NCBI RefSeq assembly: GCF_014203545.1
Contig: NZ_JACHJG010000013.1
Coordinates: forward strand, 186,001 to 250,000
Origin: Streptomyces netropsis
GTDB taxonomy: Bacteria; Actinomycetota; Actinomycetes; Streptomycetales; Streptomycetaceae
Reading direction: 5' to 3'
Length of the DNA stretch: 64,000 bases
Program-made: the position numbers and the translations under genes
Notes under the pieces: generated by a model
What the model was told of the DNA's origin: nothing
Database searches by the model: none
The model's input: the letters and a program-made list of their open reading frames with translations, nothing else
Shown here: positions 51,680-59,651 of the stretch, piece after piece
Numbering within the stretch: position 1 is the first letter of the stretch
Layout of the letters: every line of letters begins with the position of its first letter

Positions 51680-52819
51680 GTGACGGATGTCCGCGAGTCC
51701 GTGCTCGATCTCGTCGGCGGCACGCCGCTGGTCCGTCTGCGCACGCCGGTGGCGAGCAGTCCGCCGCCGTCTACGCCAAGCTGGAGTACTTGAGCGTCGG
51801 TGGCAGCTCCAAGGACCGAATAGGCCTCCGCATGGTCGAGCGGGCCGAGCGGGACGGGCTGCTGCGGCCGGGCGGGACGATCGTCGAGGCCGGAGATCTG
51901 GCGGCAGACCCGGGGCCGCGTCACACACCTGGTGTCCTGCGTCGGGACCGGCAGCACGATCAGCGGTGCCGGCCGTTACCTCAAGGAGGTCGGTGGCGGT
52001 GCCGTCCAGGTGACCGGCGCCGACCCCACGTCCTCCGTGTACTCCGGCGGCGACGGCCGTCCGTACTTCACCGAAGCCGCCGGGCACTTCCGCCACGCGG
52101 AGACGGTCGAGGACCCCTGGCCGCAGTCGTACCACCAGGACGTCGTCGACCGCATCCTGCCCGTCGAGGACCGCGAAGCGATCACGACCATCCGCCGACT
52201 CGCGCGCGAACAGGGACTGCTCGTCGGTGGATCCTCCGGCACGGCGCTGTCCGCGGCCCTGCGCGTCGGCGCCGAGGCGGGTCCGGAAGCCGTGGTCGTG
52301 GTGGTCCTCCCGGACTCCGGGCGGCAGTACCTCTCGAAGTACTTCGACGACACCTGGCTGCTGCGCCTGGGCTTCCTGGACGGTGACGCCACACACGCCC
52401 GGGTCGCGGACGCGGCACCCACGGACGAGCACGCGCCACCGCTGCCGTACCTGCACACGCGGAGCACCGTGGGCGACGCCCTGGCATCCCTGCGGGCAGG
52501 GCGCGACGGCGGCGCACCGCCCGTGTTCCCGGCCGGGCCGTGCCCGGTGGGCCCCCGGCGTCGGCCCACCGCGCCCGAGCTGACGGGATCCGTGTCGCTG
52601 GAGGAACTCGAAACCGCCGTCCGGGACGGCAAGGCCGCCCCTGCCGACCCGATCGCCGGCCGACTCGGCGCACCGCTCCCCCACTTCGGCTACGGGGAAC
52701 CGGCAGCGGCGGCGCTCGCCGAGCTGACAGAGCGGGGTCTGGACACAGCCGTGGTCCTCCGCGACGGCTACGCGATGGCCCTGATCGACCGGGCCGCGCT
52801 GCGGGCCGTCACGGAGTGA
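51680..52819 (+). pseudogene. Decayed cystathionine beta-synthase-like gene
   Basis: The segment encodes recognisable parts of a PLP-dependent cystathionine beta-synthase in two frames. It starts at GTG 51680 (VRESVLDLVGGTPLVRLRTP), shifts frame near 51745 to AVYAKLEYLSVGGSSKDRIG, then returns near 51925 to the first frame with VGTGSTISGAGRYLKEVGGG. It continues through GLLVGGSSGTALSAALRVG, LPDSGRQYLSKYFDDTWLLR and CBS-domain-like sequence to 52819. About 100 residues that normally follow GGTIVE, including the PLP-binding Asn region, are absent. Frameshifts plus deletion make an active enzyme unlikely. The intact 295-codon 3' frame could still be translated. Confidence 0.85.
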
Positions 52820-52874
52820 GCACCCCGTGCCGGCGTCCGACGGGGCGGAGGCCAGGAGCCGGCCCGTCGGCGCC

Positions 52875-53453
52875 TCACCGCGACTGGAGGGCGTCCAGGG
52901 CCACGACCATGCTCAGGGCGAGCCGGCGATCGAGGTCCGCGTCCTGGATCCGCACGGCGTAGCGGTCCTTGAACCCCATCTTCCGCTCCACCGACATCAC
53001 CGGCTGCCCGTCCCGGGCGAAGTCGAAGTGGTACACGAAGGGCACCGGGACCGGTATCGGCAGCACCGCGTCGGCTATCTCCACGGCCCGGCGCGCCAGA
53101 GCGATGCCGACACTGCGCTCGGCGCCCTTGACCGACGGCTCCTCACCCTGCGTCAGGTGCCAGGTGGACCGGAGCAGGGAGGCCTTGGCGTCCTTGCGGA
53201 AGGTGCCTATGGGCTCGCCTTCCGCCCCGCTCACCTCGTAAGTGGCCCCGAGGTCGATGACTTTCCGGGCCTTGAAACGGCAGAGCACCACAGAGCGGTC
53301 CTCGCCCGTCCAGAGCGTGACCTCCTCCTTGAGCGCCACCCTCTTCTGCTCCGCGAACGCGACGACGGCACTGCCGTCGCGGGTGGTGATCACATACCGA
53401 TTCACCAGTGCGGTGATCTTCTGTGTCATGACGAACTCACTCAATTGCTGCAT
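52875..53453 (-). CDS. LURP-one-related (LOR) / scramblase-like protein
   Basis: A 192-residue protein with the 12-stranded LOR/Tubby-like pattern: VNRYVITTRDGSAVVAFAEQ, VLCRFKARKVIDLGATYEVS, GTFRKDAKASLLRSTWHL, VMSVERKMGFKDRYAVRIQD. Relatives bind membrane lipid or nucleic acid, but functions in bacteria are mostly unknown. No signal peptide or helix is present. Start ATG 53453 is used, with ATG 53429 (MTQKITALV) an equally plausible start because neither has a strong ribosome site. Confidence 0.78.
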   Translation of the reverse strand: MQQLSEFVMTQKITALVNRYVITTRDGSAVVAFAEQKRVALKEEVTLWTGEDRSVVLCRFKARKVIDLGATYEVSGAEGEPIGTFRKDAKASLLRSTWHLTQGEEPSVKGAERSVGIALARRAVEIADAVLPIPVPVPFVYHFDFARDGQPVMSVERKMGFKDRYAVRIQDADLDRRLALSMVVALDALQSR

Positions 53454-53497
53454 ACGGGGGACAGTAACCTCCCCGCCGGACGGCCCGTGACACGCAC

Positions 53498-54073
53498 TCA
53501 GGGGGTGTCGGGATAGAGCCAGCGGCGGAACAGCTCACTGAGGCGGGGCATGACCAGGTAGGTCAACGTCGGGGACAGGACGAGCGGGAGAACGGCGGCG
53601 CGCAGGGGAATCGGCCAGGACAGGAGGTTCGGCGCCACCAGCCAGGTGTACGCGAGGACGAAGGGGTACACGGCCAGGAGCGTCGTGCACGCCATCTTCC
53701 AACGGGCGGGCGGCCGGGCGACCCCGCCGGGCACGGTGAACCAGGACTCCATCCCGGTGGTCGTGAGGTGGGGGTGCTCCGGACGCGCGATGCCCGTGAG
53801 CCGGTCGTGCCACTGTGCGCGCTCGGGGGATTCCATCCACCGTTCCAGGCTCGCGGTGTCCTGGAACCGTACGACCGTGTGGAAGCGGTTGCCGCCGCTC
53901 TCCGGGCGCAGCCAGGTGACGCCCAGTTCTCCCGGGAAGGTGCGGGCCACCCGCTGGATGCCGTGCGCCCATTCCTCGAAGTCGCCTTCCCTGCCCGGTT
54001 CCACCAGCCAGGTGTAGACGACGTTGACCTGGTCGTCACCACTGCTGTGTGTTCCCCGTGCCGGTTCGGTCAT
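53498..54073 (-). CDS. Antibiotic-biosynthesis-monooxygenase-like domain fused to membrane helices
   Basis: A 191-residue protein. Residues about 15-110 match the ABM ferredoxin-like fold (VNVVYTWLVEPGREGDFEEW, FHTVVRFQDTASLERWMESP, ERAQWHDRLTG), and two hydrophobic helices follow (TTLLAVYPFVLAYTWLV and AAVLPLVLSPTLTYLVMP). Proteins of this layout are common in actinobacteria and proteobacteria; no catalytic role is proven. ATG 54073 is used. It is divergent from the DUF1648 gene across 163 bp. Confidence 0.8.
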   Translation of the reverse strand: MTEPARGTHSSGDDQVNVVYTWLVEPGREGDFEEWAHGIQRVARTFPGELGVTWLRPESGGNRFHTVVRFQDTASLERWMESPERAQWHDRLTGIARPEHPHLTTTGMESWFTVPGGVARPPARWKMACTTLLAVYPFVLAYTWLVAPNLLSWPIPLRAAVLPLVLSPTLTYLVMPRLSELFRRWLYPDTP

Positions 54074-54197
54074 GAGGACACGATAGGTGCCGTTATGTCA
54101 CATACACCTCTTGTGCACTGACTGCCCCGGCATATTCCCCTGCGCGAGGCACGCGAGACTCCGCACGCGCACGATGCGCCACACCTTCCCCAGTCAT

Positions 54198-54224
54198 AGT
54201 TGTTCTATTACTATGCAAACAACT
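54198..54224. promoter_or_regulatory. Operator candidate AGTTGTT-N13-AACAACT before the DUF1648 gene
   Basis: A perfect 7-bp inverted repeat in an AT-rich patch, ending two bases before GGAGG and 13 bp before the ATG. A nested ATAGT/ACTAT pair overlaps it. YtrA-type GntR repressors bind TAGT/ACTA-like halves, and SdpR-type ArsR repressors also bind short palindromes; neither regulator gene is adjacent. Confidence 0.55.
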
Positions 54225-54236
54225 GGAGGTGTTGTC

Positions 54237-55226
54237 ATGCCGCAAACCCGGCACCTGCCCGTCAACGCGCGTCGCGCCCTGGTCGCCGTCGCGCCACCCC
54301 TACTGGCCGCCGTCGTCGTCCTCTCCGTCTTCCTCTCCCTGCGCGACCGCTTACCCGGGCGGATGGCCACGCACATAGGCCCCGGCGGGGAGGCCGACGG
54401 CTTCTCGGGGCAAGGGGCCTTTCTCGCCGTCGCGCTGGCCGTCCTGCTCGGTGACGCGGTGCTCTTCGGTGGGCTCACCCACTGGATACGCACAACCCCC
54501 GGCGTTCAGCGGGTGATCGCCGTCACCGGCGGCGCCGCCGCCGTGCTGACCGGGTGGCTGGTCGTCGCCGTGCTGCTGGCCAACGCCGATGCCGACAACG
54601 CCGCGTCCGTCACGCTGCCCGGTCTCCAGGCCGTGCTCGCCTTCGGGGCCGCGGCGGCCTACGCGACGGTGGGGTGGTTCGCCTGCGGGCGGGTCGAGGA
54701 GAGCGAAACCGTCGCCGGCCCCTCGGTCGGCACCGCCCTCCTCCCTCTCGGCGATGCCGAGACCGCCTCCTGGTCCCGCGTCACCGGATCCCGCGTCCTT
54801 CCCCTCACCGGCATGCTCGTTCTGACCGCCGGCCTCGTCGTCGGGATCACCACCGGGTGGCTGCCCGCCGTGCCCCTGCTGGTCACCGGGGTTCCCCTCG
54901 CCCTGCTGACCGGGGCCCGCATCACCGCAGACCGGCGCGGGATCACCGTCACTCCCACGCTCGCCCCCTGGCCTCGCCTCAATGTCCCACTGGAGCGCAT
55001 CGCCGAAGCGGGCCACCGCCCCGTCAACCCCGTCCGCGATTTCGGCGGGTGGGGCTACCGGGCGCGGCCCGGCGCCAGTGGCATCGTGCTGCGCTCCGGT
55101 GACGCCCTCTCCGCTCGGCTGACGACAGGCAGCGAGTTCGTCGTCACCGTCGACGACGCCGCGACCGCCGCGGCGCTGCTCAACGCTCTGGCCGACCGTG
55201 AACGCCGCAGTCCCGCCGGGGGGTGA
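54237..55226 (+). CDS. DUF1648 membrane protein, SdpI-like immunity candidate
   Basis: A 329-residue membrane protein. It opens with a helix (VAVAPPLLAAVVVLSVFLSL) and a DUF1648 motif (LPGRMATHIGPGGEADGFSG), the domain that starts SdpI, the Bacillus immunity protein against the SDP toxin. Further helices (AFLAVALAVLLGDAVLFGGL, VIAVTGGAAAVLTGWLVVAV, VLTAGLVVGITTGWLPAVPL) precede a C-terminal soluble part of ~90 residues. It lies 233 bp upstream of the sdpC-like toxin gene in the same direction. Codon 39 is TTA (54351-54353), which makes translation bldA-dependent in Streptomyces. ATG 54237 has GGAGG. Immunity is inferred from domain and context. Confidence 0.8.
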   Translation: MPQTRHLPVNARRALVAVAPPLLAAVVVLSVFLSLRDRLPGRMATHIGPGGEADGFSGQGAFLAVALAVLLGDAVLFGGLTHWIRTTPGVQRVIAVTGGAAAVLTGWLVVAVLLANADADNAASVTLPGLQAVLAFGAAAAYATVGWFACGRVEESETVAGPSVGTALLPLGDAETASWSRVTGSRVLPLTGMLVLTAGLVVGITTGWLPAVPLLVTGVPLALLTGARITADRRGITVTPTLAPWPRLNVPLERIAEAGHRPVNPVRDFGGWGYRARPGASGIVLRSGDALSARLTTGSEFVVTVDDAATAAALLNALADRERRSPAGG

Positions 55227-55459
55227 CCCTACCCCTTCCGCCTCGATCACTCCCGTGTGGGCACCGAGGCCCGACGGAACCTGAACTTCCGTACATCGAC
55301 GGGCAATTCCCGGCATCAAGAACACATAAGAAACCCTCGACGACCGGTGACCTTACTTCCGGGTAATGGAAAAGTTCCCCGTCGAAGATCACGTGTCCCG
55401 CGGCAGCGACCACTCCACCGCCGCGGGACCGGAACACCCACCATCGAGGGGGAACACTC

Positions 55460-56146
55460 ATGAAGATGAACCGGCGCACCGCCGGGATCGTCGGCGGCCT
55501 GACGGCCGCGGCGGTCTGCTTCACCGGCGTCACGGCCGCCGCGTCGCCGAGCGCGGACCACGCGAAGACCGTCAAGTCCGCGCCCGCCAAGCCGGGCCCG
55601 AACGCCACCCAGGACGGCAAGGCCGTCTTCAACGGCCTGTTCTTCGGCCAGGGCAAGGTCGGCGCGGAGCTCGCCAAGAGCCCGATGTTCAGCGGGATGC
55701 ACCAGGAGCTCGCCAAGGCCGACGCCAAGGACTCCGCGCGCGTCGCGCAGGCGGTCAACGAGGCCATCGAGGCCAAGTACCCAGGCTTCTTCGCCGCCTT
55801 CGCCAAGAAGGTCCGCAGCGGTGACCCGCGCAAGGTCGAGTCCGCCATCAACGACGCGCAGTCCAAGCTGCTGTCGACAGCCAAGACCACGAACGGCAAG
55901 AACTCCGCGCAGCTGGCCCAGAACGGCCAGATGTGCGGCACGCTCGTCGCCGTCGCCGGTGCGGTCGTGCACATCGCCGCGGCCGTGACGGCCGCGGCCG
56001 CCGCGGTCACCGTGACCGTCGCGGTCGGCGCCAACTTCGTCAAGGCCAAGAACTGGTTCTGGAGCGCGCCGCCCAAGGGCGACGACACCGCTCTCGGCCA
56101 CGACGAAGCCGTCGCCAACGTGACGAAGATCCTCAAGACCGCCTGA
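55460..56146 (+). CDS. sdpC: SdpC-family toxin precursor
   Basis: A 228-residue secreted precursor of the sporulation-delaying-protein family. Residues about 1-28 form a signal peptide (MKMNRRTAGIVGGLTAAAVC...TAAAS). A charged propeptide follows, with the family-like GKAVFNGLFFGQGKVGAELA near 53-72. The C-terminal part has Cys159 and a long hydrophobic stretch (about 160-192, GTLVAVAGAVVHIAAAVTAA onward) before NWFWSAPP and a polar tail, as in Bacillus SdpC, whose hydrophobic internal peptide is the mature toxin. Here only one Cys is in that region, so the Bacillus disulfide is absent. GAGGGGG precedes ATG 55460. A 34-bp palindrome follows. Confidence 0.88.
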   Translation: MKMNRRTAGIVGGLTAAAVCFTGVTAAASPSADHAKTVKSAPAKPGPNATQDGKAVFNGLFFGQGKVGAELAKSPMFSGMHQELAKADAKDSARVAQAVNEAIEAKYPGFFAAFAKKVRSGDPRKVESAINDAQSKLLSTAKTTNGKNSAQLAQNGQMCGTLVAVAGAVVHIAAAVTAAAAAVTVTVAVGANFVKAKNWFWSAPPKGDDTALGHDEAVANVTKILKTA

Positions 56147-56173
56147 TCCAGGCGCGGTCGCACAGCACCTCCC

Positions 56174-56207
56174 GTGGGCCGGGCCACGCCGGCGTGGCCC
56201 GGCCCAC
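56174..56207 (+). terminator. 34-bp perfect palindrome between sdpC and sdpA
   Basis: GTGGGCCGGGCCACGCC (56174-56190) is directly followed by its exact reverse complement to 56207. It lies 27 bp past the sdpC stop and 31 bp before the sdpA start. It probably ends most transcripts after the toxin gene and lets a minority read through to sdpA and sdpB. Confidence 0.85.
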
Positions 56208-56237
56208 ACCCAGACCACCCACGACCGGGATGACGAC

Positions 56238-56855
56238 GTGACACGCCCCCAAGGGACCTCAGGGTTCCGCCACTTCCTCCGCCGAACCATGCAAGGGACC
56301 TCGCCGCGCCGCGTCCAGGTATCCGGACGTTCGGTGCTCGCCGTCGTCGCCGTCTGGGGCGTGGCGGTCCTTTACGTGGCTCAGGTCCACGTGCCCAAGA
56401 ACGTGCTGTCCCTGCCCGGCCAGAAGCAGGCCCGGTCCACCGTCGCCAACGTCGCCCCGCAGGGCTGGGCGTTCTTCACCAAGTCCCCCAGGGACGTGGA
56501 GGTCCTGCCCTACGGGCGGACCGCGGACGGCACCTGGACCTCCCTGGCCCTCACCCCGCACTCCAGCCCGCACAACGCCTTCGGCCTCGACCGCGCGTCC
56601 CGCTCCCAGGGCATCGAGATCTCCCTCCTGCTCAACCTGGCGGAGAAGAAGGACTGGAAGGAATGCGAGGAGGGGCTCGCCGACTGCCTGGCAGGCGCCC
56701 GGGCCGCCCGGAAGGTCGAGAACCCCTCGCCCGAGCCGACGGTCTGCGGCCGCGTCGCGCTCGTCCAGGAGAAGCCCGTCCCCTGGGCCTGGCGCGATCT
56801 CGTCGATGAACGCACGACACCCGAGCGCTTCCTCACCCTGGACGTCACATGCTGA
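56238..56855 (+). CDS. sdpA: SdpA-family toxin maturation protein
   Basis: A 205-residue protein with one N-terminal membrane helix (SVLAVVAVWGVAVLYVAQV) and a soluble domain carrying SdpA-family sequence: QGWAFFTKSPRDVEVLPYGR, AFGLDRASRSQGIEISLLLN, WKECEEGLADCL, and VCGRVALVQEKPVPWAW. In Bacillus, SdpA together with SdpB is needed to turn the SdpC precursor into the active SDP peptide. Several conserved Cys residues are present. GTG 56238 is used, with GGGATGAC upstream. It overlaps sdpB by seven bases, so the two are coupled. Confidence 0.88.
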   Translation: MTRPQGTSGFRHFLRRTMQGTSPRRVQVSGRSVLAVVAVWGVAVLYVAQVHVPKNVLSLPGQKQARSTVANVAPQGWAFFTKSPRDVEVLPYGRTADGTWTSLALTPHSSPHNAFGLDRASRSQGIEISLLLNLAEKKDWKECEEGLADCLAGARAARKVENPSPEPTVCGRVALVQEKPVPWAWRDLVDERTTPERFLTLDVTC

Positions 56856-57844
56856 CCCGCACCCGCAGCATCCCGCTGCCCTGGGGCAACGCCTACGGGC
56901 TCGCCCGCACCCTGCTCGCCCTCGGCACGGCCGGCACCCTGGCCTTCAGCAGCACGGCCACCCTCTTCCGCCCCGTGGTGACCATCGGCGAATACCCCTT
57001 GTGCCAGGGCATGACGGCAGGCGGCGCCTTCTGCCTCGTACCGCGGGGGCAGTTCGACCTGCTGCGGTGGCTGTCCGTCGCCGTCCTGCTGGTCGTCGCA
57101 TCCGGCTGGCGGCCACGGATCACCGCGCTGCCGCACGCCTACATCAGCTTCAGTGTCTTCTCCGGCATCGCCATCGGAGACGGCGGCGACCAGATCACCT
57201 GGATCCTGTGCCTGCTCCTGGCACTGATCGCACTCGGCGACGGACGCCGCTGGCACTGGCAGACAACCGAAGACTCCACCGCCGGCGAGCCCACGACCCG
57301 TGTCACCCGCGGCCGGGCCCTGCTCGGCACCAGCGCATGGACCATCGCCCGCCTCCAGATGGCCTTCCTCTACTTCCAGGCGAGCGTGGCCAAACTCCCG
57401 CACACCGAATGGGCCGACGGCAGCGCCATGTACTACTGGGCGAACAACTCCTCGTTCGGCTTCCCCGAGTGGCTGCGCCCCCTGACCGACCCGGTCGTCT
57501 ACTCCCCCGTCGGCGTCGCCGCCCTGACCTGGCTGCCCGTCGCCCTCGAACTCGCCCTGGCCGCCGCCCTGCTGATGCCGCAGCGCAGGCGATGGGTGCT
57601 GCTGCCGCTCGGCATCGCGTTCCACCTGGGCATCGCCGTGTTGATGGGCCTGTGGAGCTTCGCCTTCGCCATGTGGGCGGGACTCTTCCTCCTCCTGACC
57701 CCCATCGGGCACAGCTTCCCGCTCCCCACCTCCGTCCGCACGCGAAAGAGGGCGACGGCGAACGCATCCGCACCGACCAAGGACAACGCACCCGCGACCC
57801 CGGAACCCGCCGTGCCCGCCTCACCCAGGCCGCTGGTCCCGTAG
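56849..57844 (+). CDS. sdpB: SdpB-family HTTM membrane protein
   Basis: A 331-residue polytopic membrane protein with 7-8 predicted helices of the HTTM type (horizontally transferred transmembrane domain, shared with vitamin-K-dependent carboxylase). Landmarks are YGLARTLLALGTAGTLAFSS, FSGIAIGDGGDQITWILCL, ARLQMAFLYFQASVAKLPHT with EWADGSAMYYW, and GIAFHLGIAVLMGLWSFAFA. Partner of SdpA in SDP toxin maturation in Bacillus. The C-terminal ~55 residues are a polar, Ala/Pro-rich tail. ATG 56849 overlaps the sdpA stop. It is the last gene of the toxin operon. Confidence 0.9.
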   Translation: MLTRTRSIPLPWGNAYGLARTLLALGTAGTLAFSSTATLFRPVVTIGEYPLCQGMTAGGAFCLVPRGQFDLLRWLSVAVLLVVASGWRPRITALPHAYISFSVFSGIAIGDGGDQITWILCLLLALIALGDGRRWHWQTTEDSTAGEPTTRVTRGRALLGTSAWTIARLQMAFLYFQASVAKLPHTEWADGSAMYYWANNSSFGFPEWLRPLTDPVVYSPVGVAALTWLPVALELALAAALLMPQRRRWVLLPLGIAFHLGIAVLMGLWSFAFAMWAGLFLLLTPIGHSFPLPTSVRTRKRATANASAPTKDNAPATPEPAVPASPRPLVP

Positions 57845-57940
57845 CCCTCGACCGGCTCCCCGCGCCTCGGGGGCGCGCACGCCCGGGCGCGGGACGCGAG
57901 GACACGCCGCGACGCAGGGAACCTCTTGCGAGGGTGCCCG

Positions 57941-58396
57941 TCAGGGCCGGCCGGAGGGGGCGGTTGCTCCTGGCGCCCCGGGCGGGAGGGGCTCGATGCC
58001 GGTCACGTGGCGGATCCGGGACGGCTCGACCAGCACGATGACACGCTGCTCGCCCGGGATCCCCCATTCGAATTGCTCGGTGCCCACGTAGGTGCGGGCC
58101 AGCCGGTCCATGTTCCGGTCCGCTTCCGGGCCTTCCACGAAGCGGACGGCGATGCCGCGGATCTGCACGCGGTCGTAGGGATCCGTCGGGTCGGCGTGGG
58201 ACAGACACACCCGCGGTTCGCGGCGCAGGTTGCGTTCCTTGATCCGGCCGATGGCGGTGTTGAACATCAGCAGGTCTCCGTCGAGCCCCACCCACATGGG
58301 GCTGACGTGCGGTGACCCGTCAGGATTGACCGTGGCGACGTACCAGATGTGCGGCGCTTCGATCCTGCTTCGTATGTCGCGCGGTATCGCCATCAT
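57941..58396 (-). CDS. Pyridoxamine 5'-phosphate oxidase (PPOX)-family protein
   Basis: A 151-residue split-barrel flavin/deazaflavin-binding protein. Family stretches are HIWYVATVNPDGSPHVSPMW, LMFNTAIGRIKERNLRREPR and VCLSHADPTDPYDRVQIRGI. Relatives bind FMN or F420 and reduce or oxidise small molecules; the cofactor cannot be decided here. ATG 58396 is used (MMAIPRD), with an adjacent ATG at 58393 also possible; no strong ribosome site is seen. It converges on the sdp operon. Confidence 0.85.
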   Translation of the reverse strand: MMAIPRDIRSRIEAPHIWYVATVNPDGSPHVSPMWVGLDGDLLMFNTAIGRIKERNLRREPRVCLSHADPTDPYDRVQIRGIAVRFVEGPEADRNMDRLARTYVGTEQFEWGIPGEQRVIVLVEPSRIRHVTGIEPLPPGAPGATAPSGRP

Positions 58397-58639
58397 GAGG
58401 CAGTACTGCCCGGCCCGACGCGAGCGATGCGCGAACGCGCAGTCCATCCTGACGTGCGCACCGACGTCACCACACTGCGTGGCCTTCTGCGACCGGGGGC
58501 GAGGGGATGCCGAGCAATTGGCACGGCTGTAGATCAATGCCGTCCTCAATGCCCCGTGCGCCTTTGCCAGGCCGCACCGGCGCCGGCTCCGGGGCGGCCA
58601 TCCGAGGGGCGGACCATGCGTCCGCGCGTGCGGTGGGGG

Positions 58640-58816
58640 TCAGCCGACGTTGACGGTGGACTTCTCGATGTGGCCATAGGCGGCCTGGAGGCCGTCCACG
58701 CCCAGGTAGTGCATACCGGCGAAGCCGATGGGGGTGTCCGCGAGGACGGGAAGCCAGTTCTTGAGGTCGTCGTTGCTGTAGAGCATCGCGCAGAACTCGC
58801 CCTGGTAGAAGAGCAT
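58640..58816 (-). pseudogene. Truncated gene remnant (58 codons) beside tRNA-Pro
   Basis: A frame reading MLFYQGEFCAMLYSNDDLKN and ending LQAAYGHIEKSTVNVG has well-behaved, protein-like composition. The same frame is closed upstream by a stop within 20 codons or so, and no ribosome site precedes its ATG. It looks like the C-terminal end of a longer protein whose 5' part was lost, next to a tRNA gene, a common site of insertion and excision. It could instead be an intact small gene. No family is recognised. Confidence 0.5.
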
Positions 58817-58982
58817 GTGGATGTCGTCGCCGGGCTTGGCGGTGCTGCCGGAACCCGGGCGGCGCCCCCGCCGCCTGCTCCGCCTTTACTGGCGGCGACC
58901 ACAGCGAGTCCACCCCGCCCCGAAAAACCCGAAAGCCCGCCTCCGCATCTCTGCGAAAACGGGCTCCGACCTGCGAAAACGC

Positions 58983-59059
<77 letters not shown>

Positions 59060-59165
59060 ATGCTCAACCGGCCCGGGCTTTCGCCCTCGCCGACCGCGCA
59101 TGAGAACAATACCGCACTTCAGCCGGTGGTCGCGCACGGCTTTCGCGAGCCTCTGACCTCGGATG

Positions 59166-59201
59166 GAGACGGATCCGGAGATCGATCCGGAGACGGATCC
59201 G
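59166..59201. repeat. Three 12-bp tandem repeats GAGACGGATCCG
   Basis: GAGACGGATCCG, GAGATCGATCCG and GAGACGGATCCG stand in a row in the gap between tRNA-Pro and the YiaAB gene. No function is apparent. Confidence 0.85.
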
Positions 59202-59294
59202 GGGCCCGGCCGGAGCATGATCGGGACCGGCGGCCCACGGAGATGAGTAGCCGTACTCATGCGCTCGGGGTCAGGGCGCGGACACGCTACGCGC

Positions 59295-59588
59295 ATGAGC
59301 ACTCCATCGATACAGCGGCCGACGACCACGGCCTTCTTCGTGCAGGCCGCGCTCTCGTTCGGGTTGTCCCTGGTCGCGCTGGCCGTGGGGATCGCGAAGC
59401 TGCCCGTGGGGGCGTGGGAGCGGGCGTTCCTGGGGCTGGGGCTGATCTTCGTGGTCTCGTCCGCGTTCACGCTGGCCAAATGCGTGCGGGACCGGCAGGA
59501 GGTCGAGGAGGTGACCAACCGCGTGGACAAGGCGCGGATCGACAAGCTGCTCATCGAGCAGGACGTCTTCAAAGCCGGGGGGATCTGA
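59295..59588 (+). CDS. YiaAB two-helix domain protein
   Basis: A 97-residue inner-membrane protein with two predicted helices (TAFFVQAALSFGLSLVALAV and AFLGLGLIFVVSSAFTLAKC) followed by a charged C-terminal helix (DRQEVEEVTNRVDKARIDKL). This matches the YiaA/YiaB two-helix family, which is of unknown function. ATG 59295 was chosen because the family begins near FFVQAALSF; an ATG at 59259 would add an atypical Arg/Gly extension. Confidence 0.85.
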   Translation: MSTPSIQRPTTTAFFVQAALSFGLSLVALAVGIAKLPVGAWERAFLGLGLIFVVSSAFTLAKCVRDRQEVEEVTNRVDKARIDKLLIEQDVFKAGGI

Positions 59589-59651
59589 GAAGCCGAGGGC
59601 CGACAGGCCGCGCACTCAGCCGGCCCCTCACCCCACCCCACACCCCACCCC

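Noticed and set aside
59589..59651. CCCCACC-rich run as a possible repeat or regulatory element
   Set aside because: Simple low-complexity sequence without a regular period or symmetry.
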